Notes: generated by a model from the letters alone, not told the origin. Shown: positions 8,571-17,007, numbered from the stretch's first letter. The stretch is DNA of 64,000 nucleotides from Actinomycetes bacterium (GCA_023432405.1 JAEYUQ010000021.1:25922-89921), one strand, 5' to 3'. Program-made: numbers and translations.

Positions 8571-9587
8571 CTAATACTGATCCAGAGTAGCGAGGCCTCT
8601 GAGGAGTTTGCGTACAGCAATAACTCGTCGAGCGTTAACTCCGGTGAGAGCATCCAGAGCACATTCAGGATCATTCGGGGGGCCAAGGTGAGTGCATCCT
8701 CGTGGGCAGTCTTCGATAGCTGCACTGAGATCTGGGAAGGCCTCAATAACCTGAGATTCTTCCACTCCAGCAAGACCAAAAGACCTGATACCCGGGGTGT
8801 CTATAAGCCATCCGCTGTGGTCTGGAAGCTGTAGTGCCACTGACTGTGTGGATGTGTGGCGTCCTTTACCCACTCCAGATACCTCACCTGTCTGGCGATG
8901 TGCGTTGGGAATGAGCCGGTTCATGAGCGTGGATTTCCCCACTCCCGAGTGGCCGATGAGGGCGGTGACTTTCCCTCGGATTAACTCCATGAGAGGTTCT
9001 GTGGCGTCATCAATCCCAGCTAGCACTATGGGTACCGGCAAATCCCTGAATTCTGCAGCGAAAGCCTCTGGTGAACCCAGGTCGGACTTGGTGAGCACAA
9101 TAATCGGTGCTATATGTCCGGCAAACGCTGCCACGAGACTTCGGGTGACAAAACCGGCGCGGGGTACGGGATCAGCTATGGCACAGACAATGAGAAGTTG
9201 CTCTGCATTAGCCACCACGATCCGTTCGTAGGGATCGTTATCATCGGCTGTTCTGCGTAACACAGATTTGCGTTCTTCTACTTTGACAATGCGCGCAAGT
9301 GTGTCTTTCTTCCCTGAGGTGTCTCCCACGACACCTACTCTGTCCCCAACCTCAATGGCTTTTCTCCCCAGCTCTCGGGCTCGCATACAGGTCACCGGGA
9401 TGTCCTGAGCATCCAGCTGAACTCTCCAACGGCCACGATCTTTCGCAGTCACCATTCCAAAGCGAGCGTCGTTATGGGAAGGCCTGTCCTTCGTCCGTGG
9501 TCGAGAATTCCCTCTGCCGGGGCGGATACGCACATCTGACTCATCCCAAGAGCGTTGACTACGGTGTCCTTTTTGTCTAGTAACCAC
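8571..9587 (-). CDS. rsgA: Ribosome small-subunit GTPase RsgA
   Basis: 338 residues. Circularly permuted GTPase: an OB-fold-like N-terminal part (about 45-110), then G4 LTKSD, G1 P-loop GHSGVGKST (about 217-225) and G3 DTPG (about 263), in the permuted order typical of RsgA/YjeQ. The C-terminal zinc motif is visible in CPRGCTHLGPPNDPEC. RsgA proofreads late 30S maturation. The gene overlaps the end of aroA by 11 nt on the same strand, so the two form an operon (aroA-rsgA). Confidence 0.94.
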   Translation of the reverse strand: MVTRQKGHRSQRSWDESDVRIRPGRGNSRPRTKDRPSHNDARFGMVTAKDRGRWRVQLDAQDIPVTCMRARELGRKAIEVGDRVGVVGDTSGKKDTLARIVKVEERKSVLRRTADDNDPYERIVVANAEQLLIVCAIADPVPRAGFVTRSLVAAFAGHIAPIIVLTKSDLGSPEAFAAEFRDLPVPIVLAGIDDATEPLMELIRGKVTALIGHSGVGKSTLMNRLIPNAHRQTGEVSGVGKGRHTSTQSVALQLPDHSGWLIDTPGIRSFGLAGVEESQVIEAFPDLSAAIEDCPRGCTHLGPPNDPECALDALTGVNARRVIAVRKLLRGLATLDQY

Positions 9588-10884
9588 GGATCATGGTCTC
9601 CCACATCTCAGAAAAACCAGGAAGGGTTTTTGAGGTTGTGGCAATATCCTCTACGGCCACGTCAGGCACTACCAAGCCGATAATGGCACCCGCAGTGGCC
9701 ATACGGTGATCAGCATAGGAATGCCAGGTGCCACCGTGGAGGGTAGCCGGAGTGATGTGGAGTCCATCCTCAAGCTCCTCGCAAGCGCCCCCTAGCCCGT
9801 TGATCTCACAGCGTAGTGCCGCCAGACGGTCTGTTTCATGCCCTCGTAAGTGGCTAATCCCTCTCAGCGTGGAGGGAGTATCTGCTACAGCTGCAAGAGC
9901 TGCCACAGTAGGTGTGAGCTCCCCAATATCCGACATATCCAGGTGAATGCCGTGGAGGGAATGTTGACGTGGGCCAGTCACACTTAAAGCCCCGTCTTTG
10001 AGTGCAACCTTGCAGCCCATCTGAGCCAGAATCTCTCGGATAACATCACCGGGTTGAGAGGTTTTTGACGGCCATTCGGGGATTGTTACCGTGCCACCAG
10101 TGACAGCGGCCGCAGCTAGAAACGGCGTCGCATTGGAGAGATCAGGCTCAATAACCCACGTGTGAGGGCTGATGGGGCCTGGTGAGACTGTCCATTGGTT
10201 CTGCTGTGCATCGACCTCCACTCCGCAGGCTTGAAGCATCTCAACAGTCATGTTTATGTGGGGTTGGCTAGGGAGTGCGCCACCTTTGTGCATGACGGTG
10301 ACAGGTGAGCTAAAGCGGGCAGCTGCAAGAAGAAGTCCAGAGACAAATTGGGAGGACGCGGAAGCGTCAATAATCACTGTTCCGCCTTCTGGTTGGTAGT
10401 GACCTTCAACGCTGAAGGGCAAGGCGTCCCCGGTGACTGTGATACCGAGATCACGCAGCGCAGTAAGTGTTGTTTTCACTGGACGACGCCGTGCCTGTGG
10501 ATCTCCATCGAAGGTTACGGTTCCTTCAGCTAGTGCTGCTACCACGGGAAGAAAGCGCATAATCGTTCCGGCAAGGCCACAATCGACGTGAGCACCGTGA
10601 AGAGGAGAAGGTGTCACTGTGGCCACCTCTATAGATTCTCCGGTAGGGGAGGTGTCCTTATGGAAGCGAATGTGAGTGCCCATAGCAGAAAGACCTGCTG
10701 CCATAAGATCTGTATCTCGGCTTCTCAGGGGACGCAGAAGTTTGCTTTCCCCATCCGCTAAAGCAGCCAGAACATAGGCTCTATTGGTGATGGACTTGGA
10801 ACCAGGTATCTCCTGAGTCCAGGTCACAGGACCAGGTGCAGTCGGTGCAGTCCAGATATTTGATGCGCTCACAGCGTCTATCAT
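9577..10884 (-). CDS. aroA: 3-phosphoshikimate 1-carboxyvinyltransferase (EPSP synthase)
   Basis: 435 residues. The enzyme joins shikimate-3-phosphate and phosphoenolpyruvate in aromatic amino acid synthesis, in the cytosol. The N-terminal signature GSKSITNRA with the catalytic Lys is near residue 29. The second signature is GLAGTIMRF, where class I enzymes usually have GNAGTxxR; the Ala variant is common in actinobacteria. DHRMATAGAI lies near the C-terminus. It is the first gene of the aroA-rsgA unit and is divergent from the secreted YPDG protein, with a 176-nt intergenic region holding an inverted repeat. Confidence 0.95.
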   Translation of the reverse strand: MIDAVSASNIWTAPTAPGPVTWTQEIPGSKSITNRAYVLAALADGESKLLRPLRSRDTDLMAAGLSAMGTHIRFHKDTSPTGESIEVATVTPSPLHGAHVDCGLAGTIMRFLPVVAALAEGTVTFDGDPQARRRPVKTTLTALRDLGITVTGDALPFSVEGHYQPEGGTVIIDASASSQFVSGLLLAAARFSSPVTVMHKGGALPSQPHINMTVEMLQACGVEVDAQQNQWTVSPGPISPHTWVIEPDLSNATPFLAAAAVTGGTVTIPEWPSKTSQPGDVIREILAQMGCKVALKDGALSVTGPRQHSLHGIHLDMSDIGELTPTVAALAAVADTPSTLRGISHLRGHETDRLAALRCEINGLGGACEELEDGLHITPATLHGGTWHSYADHRMATAGAIIGLVVPDVAVEDIATTSKTLPGFSEMWETMIRGY

Positions 10885-10964
10885 AGAATCCAGCTTCCTT
10901 CAGGTTTGGGGCACGCGACGCTCTGGGTGGAAGAGAAAGTGGCAGGGGCCCCTCAGAGGCAATT

Positions 10965-10989
10965 CTAAGAAAAATTTAGCTTTTCTTAG
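10965..10989. promoter_or_regulatory. Inverted repeat in aroA / YPDG-protein divergent region
   Basis: CTAAGAAAA (10965-10973) and TTTTCTTAG (10981-10989) form a perfect 9-bp inverted repeat with a 7-nt centre, 80 nt from the aroA start and 72 nt from the other start. The position in a divergent promoter region fits an operator. It could also form a weak AU-rich hairpin. No regulator is assigned. Confidence 0.45.
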
Positions 10990-11060
10990 GAAATTCCCAG
11001 GTTTGAGTGTAGGCTGTGCCCCTAGACATTCTGTTTCTAGGAGAAGAGGAACCTATCATC

Positions 11061-11726
11061 ATGGCTGTTGCCACCAAACTTTCGGCTCTTGGCGCTGCTG
11101 CTGCAGTGGCTCTCACACTTGCTCCTGCTGTGCTTGCTGAGGAAGCCGCCTCCACCTTCGATGTCCGCTATCCCAATAGTGAGGTTGTCGCTGGGCAGAC
11201 TGTCACGATTGCTCCTGAGAATGCGACATCCCCAGCTATCTATGTTGTCCCAGAGGACAATCTCGACAACTGGGACTTCAGCATCAATCGTGAAACCGGC
11301 GAGTTGAGTGTCACCCCTGTTGCAGGCTTGTACCCAGGCTCTCAGCTGACTCTCTCTGTTTTGGCTATTGAAGAGGCCACCAACAAGATGGATCTCACTG
11401 AGAACATCACTGTCACTGTTGTTGCTCCAGAAAAGGGTAAAGGCCAGGCTGACCAGGCAACCTTGAGTTATGCAGATTCCTCCGTTAAGCCAGGAGAGTC
11501 TGTGTCTATTCCCCTTAACGGAACCTTCCCAGAGGGCACCACGTTCATTCATGGCAATGGTGCGCAGGGCTGGGTCACCGATACCGATGAGAAAGGCACC
11601 TTGACTGTTACTGCTCCGGCAGGAGTTACTGACGGTTCCTGGTTGAATGCCAATGTACTGGTGGTGTTCCCGGATAGCTCTACCACACTTCTAACTGTGA
11701 AGGTGACTGCTGACTCCACCAAGTAA
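11061..11726 (+). CDS. Secreted protein with two YPDG/Rib-like Ig-fold domains
   Basis: 221 residues from the ATG at 11061, which has AGAAGAGGA upstream and opens a clear signal peptide (MAVATKLSALGAAAA..., cleavage after VLA near 28). The mature part has two similar domains of about 90 residues, each beginning with an YxxSxVKPGxSVxIP-like strand (RYPNSEVVAGQTVTIAP; YADSSVKPGESVSIPL) and ending in a Val/Thr-rich strand (VFPDSSTTLLTVKVTAD). This resembles YPDG/Rib-type surface-protein repeats common in corynebacteria. There is no LPxTG motif and no C-terminal membrane anchor, so it is probably released or held non-covalently. A terminator follows. Confidence 0.7.
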   Translation: MAVATKLSALGAAAAVALTLAPAVLAEEAASTFDVRYPNSEVVAGQTVTIAPENATSPAIYVVPEDNLDNWDFSINRETGELSVTPVAGLYPGSQLTLSVLAIEEATNKMDLTENITVTVVAPEKGKGQADQATLSYADSSVKPGESVSIPLNGTFPEGTTFIHGNGAQGWVTDTDEKGTLTVTAPAGVTDGSWLNANVLVVFPDSSTTLLTVKVTADSTK

Positions 11727-11789
11727 CCGGGTACGGAAGATAGAGGTAGTCTTCAGTACCGTGTAGGTGCGCTTTTCTTAGAGAGGCTG

Positions 11790-11826
11790 AAGGGCTTTTG
11801 CCGCTGCGGCGGTGAGAGCCCTTTTT
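11790..11826 (+). terminator. Rho-independent terminator after YPDG protein gene
   Basis: AAGGGCT (11790-11796) pairs with AGCCCTT (11817-11823), with an inner GC-rich GCCGC/GCGGC hairpin, and the stem runs into five T residues ending at 11826. It is placed 64 nt after the gene and before sigH. Confidence 0.8.
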
Positions 11827-11912
11827 CGTTATCTCATGGAGGTCTCGGCTACCATTGAATCCGGTGTGTGGTGGTTTTATGCCATGCACTGCATGAGAGA
11901 GGTTAGTTCGGC

Positions 11913-12506
11913 ATGGTTGATACTGAACGAGAGCGTCGCTTTGAGCAGGAGGCACTGCCGCTGTTGGATCAGCTCTACGGCGGGGCTTTGCGTATGACGC
12001 GAAATCCCACTGATGCAGAAGACCTGGTACAGGAGACCTTCGTGAAGGCCTTTCAGGCCTTTGATCGCTTTAAGCAGGGGACCAACCTTAAAGCATGGTT
12101 ATACAGAATCATGACCAATACCTATATCAACCATTATCGAAAAGCTCAGCGTGCTCCTTCTCAGACCTCCACAGAAAACATCACTGATCACCAGATATAT
12201 GCATCGTCATCGCATGATTCCACTGGTTTGGAATCTGCGGAGGTTGAGGCTCTCAATCGTATCCCTAATGAGGAGATTGCAGATGCTATGAACAACCTGC
12301 CGGAGGAATACCGAATGGTTGTGTATTACGCAGATGTGGAGGGTTTGGCCTACAAAGAGATAGCAGAGATTATGGATACCCCCCTGGGGACTGTGATGAG
12401 TCGGCTTCATAGGGGAAGAAAACAGCTTCGCGGTGCGTTGAAAGATATAGCTCAGGCTCACGGCATTGGTGTGAACCAGGCAGAGAAGACCTCAGGGAAG
12501 AAATAA
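11913..12506 (+). CDS. sigH: ECF sigma factor SigH
   Basis: 197 residues. Region 2 is visible as DAEDLVQETFVKAF...LKAWLYRIMTNTYINHYRK (about 30-75). Region 4 is near 130-180 (NLPEEYRMVVYYADVEGLAYKEIAEIM, then GTVMSRLHRGRKQL). In M. tuberculosis and C. glutamicum SigH directs the response to thiol oxidation and heat and is held by a zinc anti-sigma factor encoded next to it, as here (10-nt gap to rshA). The sigH-rshA-whiB1 order supports SigH rather than another ECF group. No clear autoregulatory GGAAT/GTT promoter was found by eye. Confidence 0.92.
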   Translation: MVDTERERRFEQEALPLLDQLYGGALRMTRNPTDAEDLVQETFVKAFQAFDRFKQGTNLKAWLYRIMTNTYINHYRKAQRAPSQTSTENITDHQIYASSSHDSTGLESAEVEALNRIPNEEIADAMNNLPEEYRMVVYYADVEGLAYKEIAEIMDTPLGTVMSRLHRGRKQLRGALKDIAQAHGIGVNQAEKTSGKK

Positions 12507-12516
12507 GGCGCATACT

Positions 12517-12765
12517 ATGACGGATGTATCCCGATGCAGACAGCGGTTTGAAGAGATCTTGCAGCTCGTAGATAACAGTCGCGATCTGACCCCTGAAGAG
12601 TGTGTTCATATCCGCCAACACATAGCGGAGTGCCCTTCGTGCTATCGCTCCTTACTGAATGAGGAACAGATTCGGATCATTGTTCGCCGGTCATGCACTG
12701 GAGTTACGGCTCCAGCTCAACTGCGTGAGCGCATTAGGGTACAGATATTTACGCAGCTTTCCTGA
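12517..12765 (+). CDS. rshA: Zinc-associated anti-sigma factor of SigH (RshA/RsrA type)
   Basis: 82 residues. It carries the ZAS motif H-x3-C-x2-C in HIAECPSC (about residues 35-42), with an upstream Cys near residue 7. In this family zinc ligands and disulfide formation switch sigma binding: reduced protein binds SigH, oxidised protein releases it. It starts 10 nt after sigH, so the two are co-expressed. It is typical in size and has no membrane segment. Confidence 0.9.
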   Translation: MTDVSRCRQRFEEILQLVDNSRDLTPEECVHIRQHIAECPSCYRSLLNEEQIRIIVRRSCTGVTAPAQLRERIRVQIFTQLS

Positions 12766-12794
12766 GGGGGCCTGTGGACAGTTGAATTCCACAG

Positions 12795-12827
12795 AAAAAA
12801 TCCCGTTGTTTAAGGAAACAACGGGAT
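12795..12827 (-). terminator. Strong Rho-independent terminator for the whiB1-bL37 unit
   Basis: A 12-bp perfect stem (ATCCCGTTGTTT / AAACAACGGGAT, 12800-12811 and 12816-12827) with a 4-nt loop is followed on the minus strand by six T residues (complement of 12795-12800). It lies 18 nt after the bL37 stop. It may also stop sigH-rshA readthrough, but the T-run points to the minus strand. Confidence 0.88.
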
Positions 12828-12845
12828 GAGCAATGATAGATACGT

Positions 12846-12920
12846 CTAAGCGCCGGGACGTTTGCCGTGGTTGGCTTTGCTCTTACGACGGCTCTTCTTC
12901 TTGCGGCCACGTTTGCTCAC
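12846..12920 (-). CDS. Actinobacterial ribosomal protein bL37 (24 aa)
   Basis: A 24-residue, extremely basic peptide starting at GTG (12918-12920): SKRGRKKKSRRKSKANHGKR, then PGA. It is preceded by AAAAGGAGA, a good ribosome-binding sequence. This matches the small actinobacterial 50S subunit protein bL37 found in mycobacterial ribosome structures, which begins MSKRGRKK and ends in ANHGKRP. It lies downstream of whiB1 on the same strand and ends just before a strong terminator. It is too short for most gene callers. Confidence 0.88.
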   Translation of the reverse strand: MSKRGRKKKSRRKSKANHGKRPGA

Positions 12921-13011
12921 GATATTCTCCTTTTCCTTGAATAGCTACGGTGTAGTGCTTATCGTATCGAGAATCCCACGCTGAGCAGAAATCGCCGGAG
13001 ACTCGTCATAC

Positions 13012-13272
13012 TTAGACGGTAACGCGGGTGCGGGTACGCCCACGGTTACGACGTCGCCTGAGGGCACGACGCTCCTCTTCGCTCATGCCACCCCACACAC
13101 CGGCATCCTGACCGGTTTCTAAAGCCAACCGCAGGCACTGAGAGGTAACAGGGCAGCGGTTGCACACCATTTTGGCTTTTGCAATCTGGGCTAAGGCAGG
13201 ACCCGAGTTGCCTACGGGGAAAAACAGTTCCGGGTCCTCTTCGCGGCAGACAGCTTCGTTACGCCAATCCAT
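13012..13272 (-). CDS. whiB1: WhiB1-type Fe-S transcription regulator
   Basis: 86 residues. Four cluster-binding cysteines (C9, C37, C40, C46; CNRCPVTSQC) are followed by the GVWGG turn and a basic C-terminus (RRALRRRRNRGRTRTR) for DNA contact. The start MDWRNEAVCREEDPELFFP is almost the WhiB1 consensus. WhiB1 is an essential, nitric-oxide-sensitive [4Fe-4S] regulator that binds the housekeeping sigma factor. In M. tuberculosis whiB1 is controlled by the cAMP receptor protein; a CRP/GlxR-type box lies upstream here (13553-13568). Confidence 0.95.
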   Translation of the reverse strand: MDWRNEAVCREEDPELFFPVGNSGPALAQIAKAKMVCNRCPVTSQCLRLALETGQDAGVWGGMSEEERRALRRRRNRGRTRTRVTV

Positions 13273-13442
13273 GATGATGTTCTCCTTTAAAGCCTATAAA
13301 ATCTTTTGTTCACTTGTTTTAGAGCGCACAAAGACCCAGCCAGGATATGGCTGCTGAGATGAGTCAGGTTGGTACCGCAACATGCCGGGGGAGGTCATGT
13401 GAGCAGCTCGAGGCTGCCAACAGTGGAATCTCTTCCAGCGGT

Positions 13443-13486
13443 ACCGGTTTTTATACACCCACGTTAACAACCGGTTATCAACCGGT
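13443..13486. promoter_or_regulatory. Three ACCGGT boxes upstream of whiB1
   Basis: ACCGGT occurs at 13443-13448, and CAACCGGT is repeated at 13468-13475 and 13479-13486. The last two have an 11-bp period, so both face the same side of the helix. They lie about 170-215 nt upstream of whiB1. This is a regulator-binding pattern by geometry only; no factor is assigned. Confidence 0.45.
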
Positions 13487-13552
13487 CGCTTTCTCGCTAC
13501 TGGAAAGATAATGGCACGCGAACACAGCTTTTTCTAGAGTTAAACTTGAAAA

Positions 13553-13568
13553 TGTGTTGTAAGTCACA
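13553..13568. promoter_or_regulatory. CRP/GlxR-like binding site
   Basis: TGTGTTGTAAGTCACA matches the corynebacterial GlxR consensus TGTGANNTANNTCACA at all defined positions but one (T for A at position 5). It lies in the intergenic region between whiB1 (minus strand, start 13272) and the membrane protein gene on the plus strand. In mycobacteria CRP sites control whiB1. The distance here is about 280 nt, so control of either gene is possible. The rest of the roughly 490-bp region (13273-13764) shows no gene I can support. Confidence 0.6.
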
Positions 13569-13764
13569 TTAAATAATCGGCCTATCGACGCTAGCGACAG
13601 GCCTGAGGATGCTGAATTTCTTGAGTTCCATGAACTTGACCAGTGTATATACTGAAGAAAACACTGAACTATTCATCACTCTTGCGTCAAATCGGGGGTA
13701 GAACTCAACGGCGAGAACGAACCCGTTTTTGATTTGTACTTGCCCTCCGGAGACAGTGGATTCT

Positions 13765-14205
13765 GTGGGATATACACTGCCAGTTGTGACTACAACTCCA
13801 CCATCTGTAACTAAGTGGGCATCTGTTATTGCTATAGTCCAATCCTTCATGGGCCTGGGATACGCCGTTTTCCTTCTTATCCGGCAGTTTTCCGGACAAG
13901 AAGATCCTTCTCTGGTTATCACTGGAGATTCTGGAACAGCTCACTACGTAGGGCTTGGAACTGCAATCTTTCTCTTTATCGTTTTTGGCGCAGTGGTAGC
14001 TGGCGGACTCTCCCTGATTCGCGGGCATTTGTGGGGAAGAGGACCAGTTGTTGTCTTGGAGATGATTCTGGTCCTGATCTCGTTTTATATGTTTAGGGGA
14101 GGAATGCCTCTTCTGGGCGTAGCTACCATCATCTCTGCCGGTGTGTCTCTTGTTCTCATGTTCACGAAGCCTTCCGTGGATTGGGCTGCTGAACAGCGCG
14201 GTTAA
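13765..14205 (+). CDS. Rv3217c-like integral membrane protein
   Basis: About 146 residues with four predicted membrane helices: WASVIAIVQSFMGLGYAVF, AIFLFIVFGAVVAGG, VVVLEMILVLISFYM, and LLGVATIISAGVSLVLMF. A tail with KPSVDWAAEQRG matches the end of the actinobacterial Rv3217c family. The function is unknown. The start is uncertain: GTG at 13765 has GGAG 12 nt upstream, GTG at 13756 is only 3 nt after it, and an in-frame TTG lies at 13729. It converges with the Rv3212-like gene. Confidence 0.75.
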   Translation: MGYTLPVVTTTPPSVTKWASVIAIVQSFMGLGYAVFLLIRQFSGQEDPSLVITGDSGTAHYVGLGTAIFLFIVFGAVVAGGLSLIRGHLWGRGPVVVLEMILVLISFYMFRGGMPLLGVATIISAGVSLVLMFTKPSVDWAAEQRG

Positions 14206-14269
14206 GACACCTTGAGTGGTCAGTGTTGAGATAGTCACTGCCTGGATAGCAGTTGTGGCGCTCAGGGTT

Positions 14270-14315
14270 TTTAGTCCCCCAGAGCGGTGATTTTTAGATC
14301 CCCAGAGCGGTGATT
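14270..14315. repeat. Tandem 23-bp duplication covering a stop codon
   Basis: Two 23-bp units (14270-14292 and 14293-14315) share TTTAG, then CCCC, then AGAGCGGTGATT, and differ at only two positions. The second unit contains the stop codon and last codons of the minus-strand Rv3212-like gene. The first repeats them just downstream, so a relic of the gene end follows the real end. Confidence 0.8.
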
Positions 14316-15493
14316 ACAGTGCCGCTCTTTTCAATAATGTGAGGCCCAGCCAGGGCCAGGGATGTTGCTTGAGGATGAGGCCGAGGGATGACGTACTCGG
14401 GGGTATCATCCACGGGGTCCATCACAGCAATGCCTTCGGCCGTGGGAACAAGCAATTTCTCGGCAATCTCAATCCCCGTGCCTACGGCTCCCTCAATCAC
14501 ATTCTCAACCGCTAAACTTTCGGGGTTAAAAAGATACAGGCGTGTTCCGTCGAACCACGACATATAATGCTTGAGATCTTGTACGTGTGCAGCAAACAAG
14601 TCCTGGTTTTCCACAGAGGAAGCCGGTGCCGCGGATGATCGAGCAAGTTCCTTTCCATCCTGGGAATAGGAGATGATCTCTGAGCCGGTGTAGATTGCCG
14701 CAGCGGATTCGCCAACAGCAACAAGACGTGCAGTGCTGGGAACAGCGACGTCGCCAAGCATTTCAGGTTTCCGTGAATCCTCTGGAACCGTGTCTTGGAA
14801 CCTAAGATAGGAACGCCCATCACAGGTTTCAGTGACTGCCAGGAGGTTCTTTCGTGTCAGCGCAGAGCTCAGGGTGCAGCCCGTTCGTGGTTGCATATCT
14901 GGTTCCTGTGGCGTGTAAACCTCCCCATATTCCACGGTGCGAACCAAGTCACTACGCCACAGCTCTAAGCGTGAGGAATCATAGGTGCCCACATTGTCAT
15001 TAGATTTCACCGGCACGATTTTCTGGGGAGACTTCGAGCTGCGTGTGGGGCCGTATGTTCCCGAGACACCGTCAATAGACACGACATCTCCACAACCCTC
15101 CTGGTGATTCTGATACGTGACCACAACATTTCCCCAGGCGGTAGAGATAGCGCACACGGCCAGATCTCGCTGATATGTCCAGGAGGGTTCTCCAGAAGGC
15201 AAGGTGGCTTGAATAAGCGATCCTTTTCCAGAGGTGTCAAGAGTGATGACACGATCTTCCACAGTCAGAGGGAGAGGGGAAGAGGATGCATCAGATACAC
15301 GCCACATCTCGGACACAGCAGTGGGTATGGAGGTGATAGTGGCTTCCTGTTCAGGAGTGTTGAGAGCAGTAAGAGAGGAGCGGCGGATAGGAGCGCTTAC
15401 TACTGCCAGAGTCACTAACAGCAATGCCAACAGCGTGATGACTCCCGTTATGATCCAGTCCCTCTTTGTGCTGCGCAAAGATTGAACCACCAT
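14294..15493 (-). CDS. Rv3212-like membrane-anchored propeller protein
   Basis: 399 residues. One N-terminal membrane helix (WIITGVITLLALLLVTLAVV, about 14-33) is followed by an extracytoplasmic region rich in repeated strands (GKGSLIQATLPSGEPSWTYQ, GNVVVTYQ) resembling a PQQ-like beta-propeller. It corresponds to M. tuberculosis Rv3212, next to the helicase Rv3211, as here. The ATG at 15491-15493 overlaps the helicase stop as TGATG, so it is translationally coupled to it; this decides the start over the TTG one codon earlier. The function is unknown. The downstream end carries a 23-bp duplication. Confidence 0.75.
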   Translation of the reverse strand: MVVQSLRSTKRDWIITGVITLLALLLVTLAVVSAPIRRSSLTALNTPEQEATITSIPTAVSEMWRVSDASSSPLPLTVEDRVITLDTSGKGSLIQATLPSGEPSWTYQRDLAVCAISTAWGNVVVTYQNHQEGCGDVVSIDGVSGTYGPTRSSKSPQKIVPVKSNDNVGTYDSSRLELWRSDLVRTVEYGEVYTPQEPDMQPRTGCTLSSALTRKNLLAVTETCDGRSYLRFQDTVPEDSRKPEMLGDVAVPSTARLVAVGESAAAIYTGSEIISYSQDGKELARSSAAPASSVENQDLFAAHVQDLKHYMSWFDGTRLYLFNPESLAVENVIEGAVGTGIEIAEKLLVPTAEGIAVMDPVDDTPEYVIPRPHPQATSLALAGPHIIEKSGTVITALGI

Positions 15494-16893
15494 CAACTCC
15501 TTCTTCTTGTTCGTCGGCTAGCTAGCCTATCGGATCGGTTTCGCTGGTTACGGGAGTAGCTACCTCTCCGGCTGCTGGGAGTACCGCTTGGCTGTATATT
15601 ACGGTGGCGGGGTGTCGCCCCAACAACCCGTTTGGCTGGTCCGACTACCTCGCTGGCATCTTTCGGTATGTTGAGGGCGTCGTACAGGGGTTCCGAAGTA
15701 GAGAACCACTGCGGTGGTTCTGGAAGATCAAGTTCCAGCTCATCGTTGATGGCCTGCCACTTCAGCAGTTCATCGTATCCCACTAAGGTCACAGCTATTC
15801 CGCTATGCCCGGCACGGCCTGTTCGTCCAATCCTGTGAACATAGGTGAGGGGATCATCTGGGGTTTGGTAGTTGATAACGTGAGTGACATCTTCAACGTC
15901 AATACCACGGGCTGCAACATCCGTGGCCACCAGTATTTCTACGGAATCAGTGCGGAAAGCGTTCAGGGATTCTTCTCTTTGTTTTTGTCCTAAATCTCCG
16001 TGGACTGCTGCAACGCTAAACCCTCGCTGAGCTAAATCTTGAGCAAGCCGTGCTGCTGAGCGCTTTGTTCGTGTGAAGATAATGGTTCGTCGGCGCCCCT
16101 CGGCCTGTAATACCCGAGCAATCACAGCCACTTTATCCATCTGATGTGCTTGGAAAATAACCTGCCGAGTGTTCTCATTGGTTTGAGCTGTATCTGGTTC
16201 TTCAGCCCGAATATGCACAGGTTGATGCATAAACGTGCGCGCCATCGTAAGAATCTGGCCTGGCATAGTGGCAGAAAACAACATGGTTTGGTGTTCATGT
16301 GTCAGCGCAGAAAGGATTTTTTCAATATCGGGGAGAAACCCCAAATCCAGCATCTCATCTGCCTCATCCAGAACCAGAATTGCTACCTCGTCTAAAGTCA
16401 GATCCCCTCTGGTAACCAGATCTAAGAGGCGTCCGGGAGTGCCTACTATCACATCCACGCCCACACGAAGTCTTTTCACCTGAGGGTCGTAGGGGGCACC
16501 GCCGTAGATAGCGGTCACCGTGAGCGGGAGATGGGCAGCAGCGGCAGTGAGATCATCACACACCTGAATGCAGAGCTCTCGTGTGGGAACCACAACGAGA
16601 CCGTGGGGAGTCCCATTCGGTTCAGGGATATCTGCGGAATCAAACAGTCGATCTAGAAGCGGTACTCCAAATCCAAGAGTTTTCCCTGTCCCCGTATGCG
16701 CTTGCCCAATGATGTCATGGCCATCCAAGCCCAACGGCAGTGTTAGTTCCTGAATAGGCGTGGTGGTATGAATCCCGCGCTCATTTAAGGCCTCTGTAAT
16801 TTCGGCTGCCACGCCAAGCTCATCAAAGGTGGCACGTGGGCGGTTACCTGGTCGGGAGAATGTATTATCAACGCCTGAAGATCTGTGAGACAC
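15493..16893 (-). CDS. DEAD-box RNA helicase (RhlE-like, Rv3211 type)
   Basis: 466 residues, GTG start. It shows a Q-motif region (TFDELGVAAEITEALNERGI...TPIQ), motif I AHTGTGKT, Ia VPTREL, motif II DEADEM, motif III SATM, and motif VI HRIGRTGRAG. A 75-residue Arg/Ser-rich tail (RRGSYSRNQRNRSDRLASRR) probably binds RNA. DEAD-box proteins of this type remodel RNA during ribosome assembly or degradation. It is the first gene of a coupled pair with the Rv3212-like membrane protein; why a helicase is coupled to a membrane protein is unknown. Confidence 0.93.
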   Translation of the reverse strand: MSHRSSGVDNTFSRPGNRPRATFDELGVAAEITEALNERGIHTTTPIQELTLPLGLDGHDIIGQAHTGTGKTLGFGVPLLDRLFDSADIPEPNGTPHGLVVVPTRELCIQVCDDLTAAAAHLPLTVTAIYGGAPYDPQVKRLRVGVDVIVGTPGRLLDLVTRGDLTLDEVAILVLDEADEMLDLGFLPDIEKILSALTHEHQTMLFSATMPGQILTMARTFMHQPVHIRAEEPDTAQTNENTRQVIFQAHQMDKVAVIARVLQAEGRRRTIIFTRTKRSAARLAQDLAQRGFSVAAVHGDLGQKQREESLNAFRTDSVEILVATDVAARGIDVEDVTHVINYQTPDDPLTYVHRIGRTGRAGHSGIAVTLVGYDELLKWQAINDELELDLPEPPQWFSTSEPLYDALNIPKDASEVVGPAKRVVGATPRHRNIQPSGTPSSRRGSYSRNQRNRSDRLASRRTRRRS

Positions 16894-17007
16894 GTCTTCG
16901 ATACTATCGAGGCTATCTATGATAGTGACATCTATTCGGAGGTTAAGGTTTCAAGACCTACCGCGAGAGTGGGTGTTGTGAATGTCAGCTGGAAGGGAAG
17001 TACCAAC

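Noticed and set aside
13569..13922. 117-codon minus-strand frame overlapping the start of the Rv3217c-like gene
   Set aside because: Some plausible composition, but no ribosome site, no family, and it is antisense to a recognisable membrane protein.
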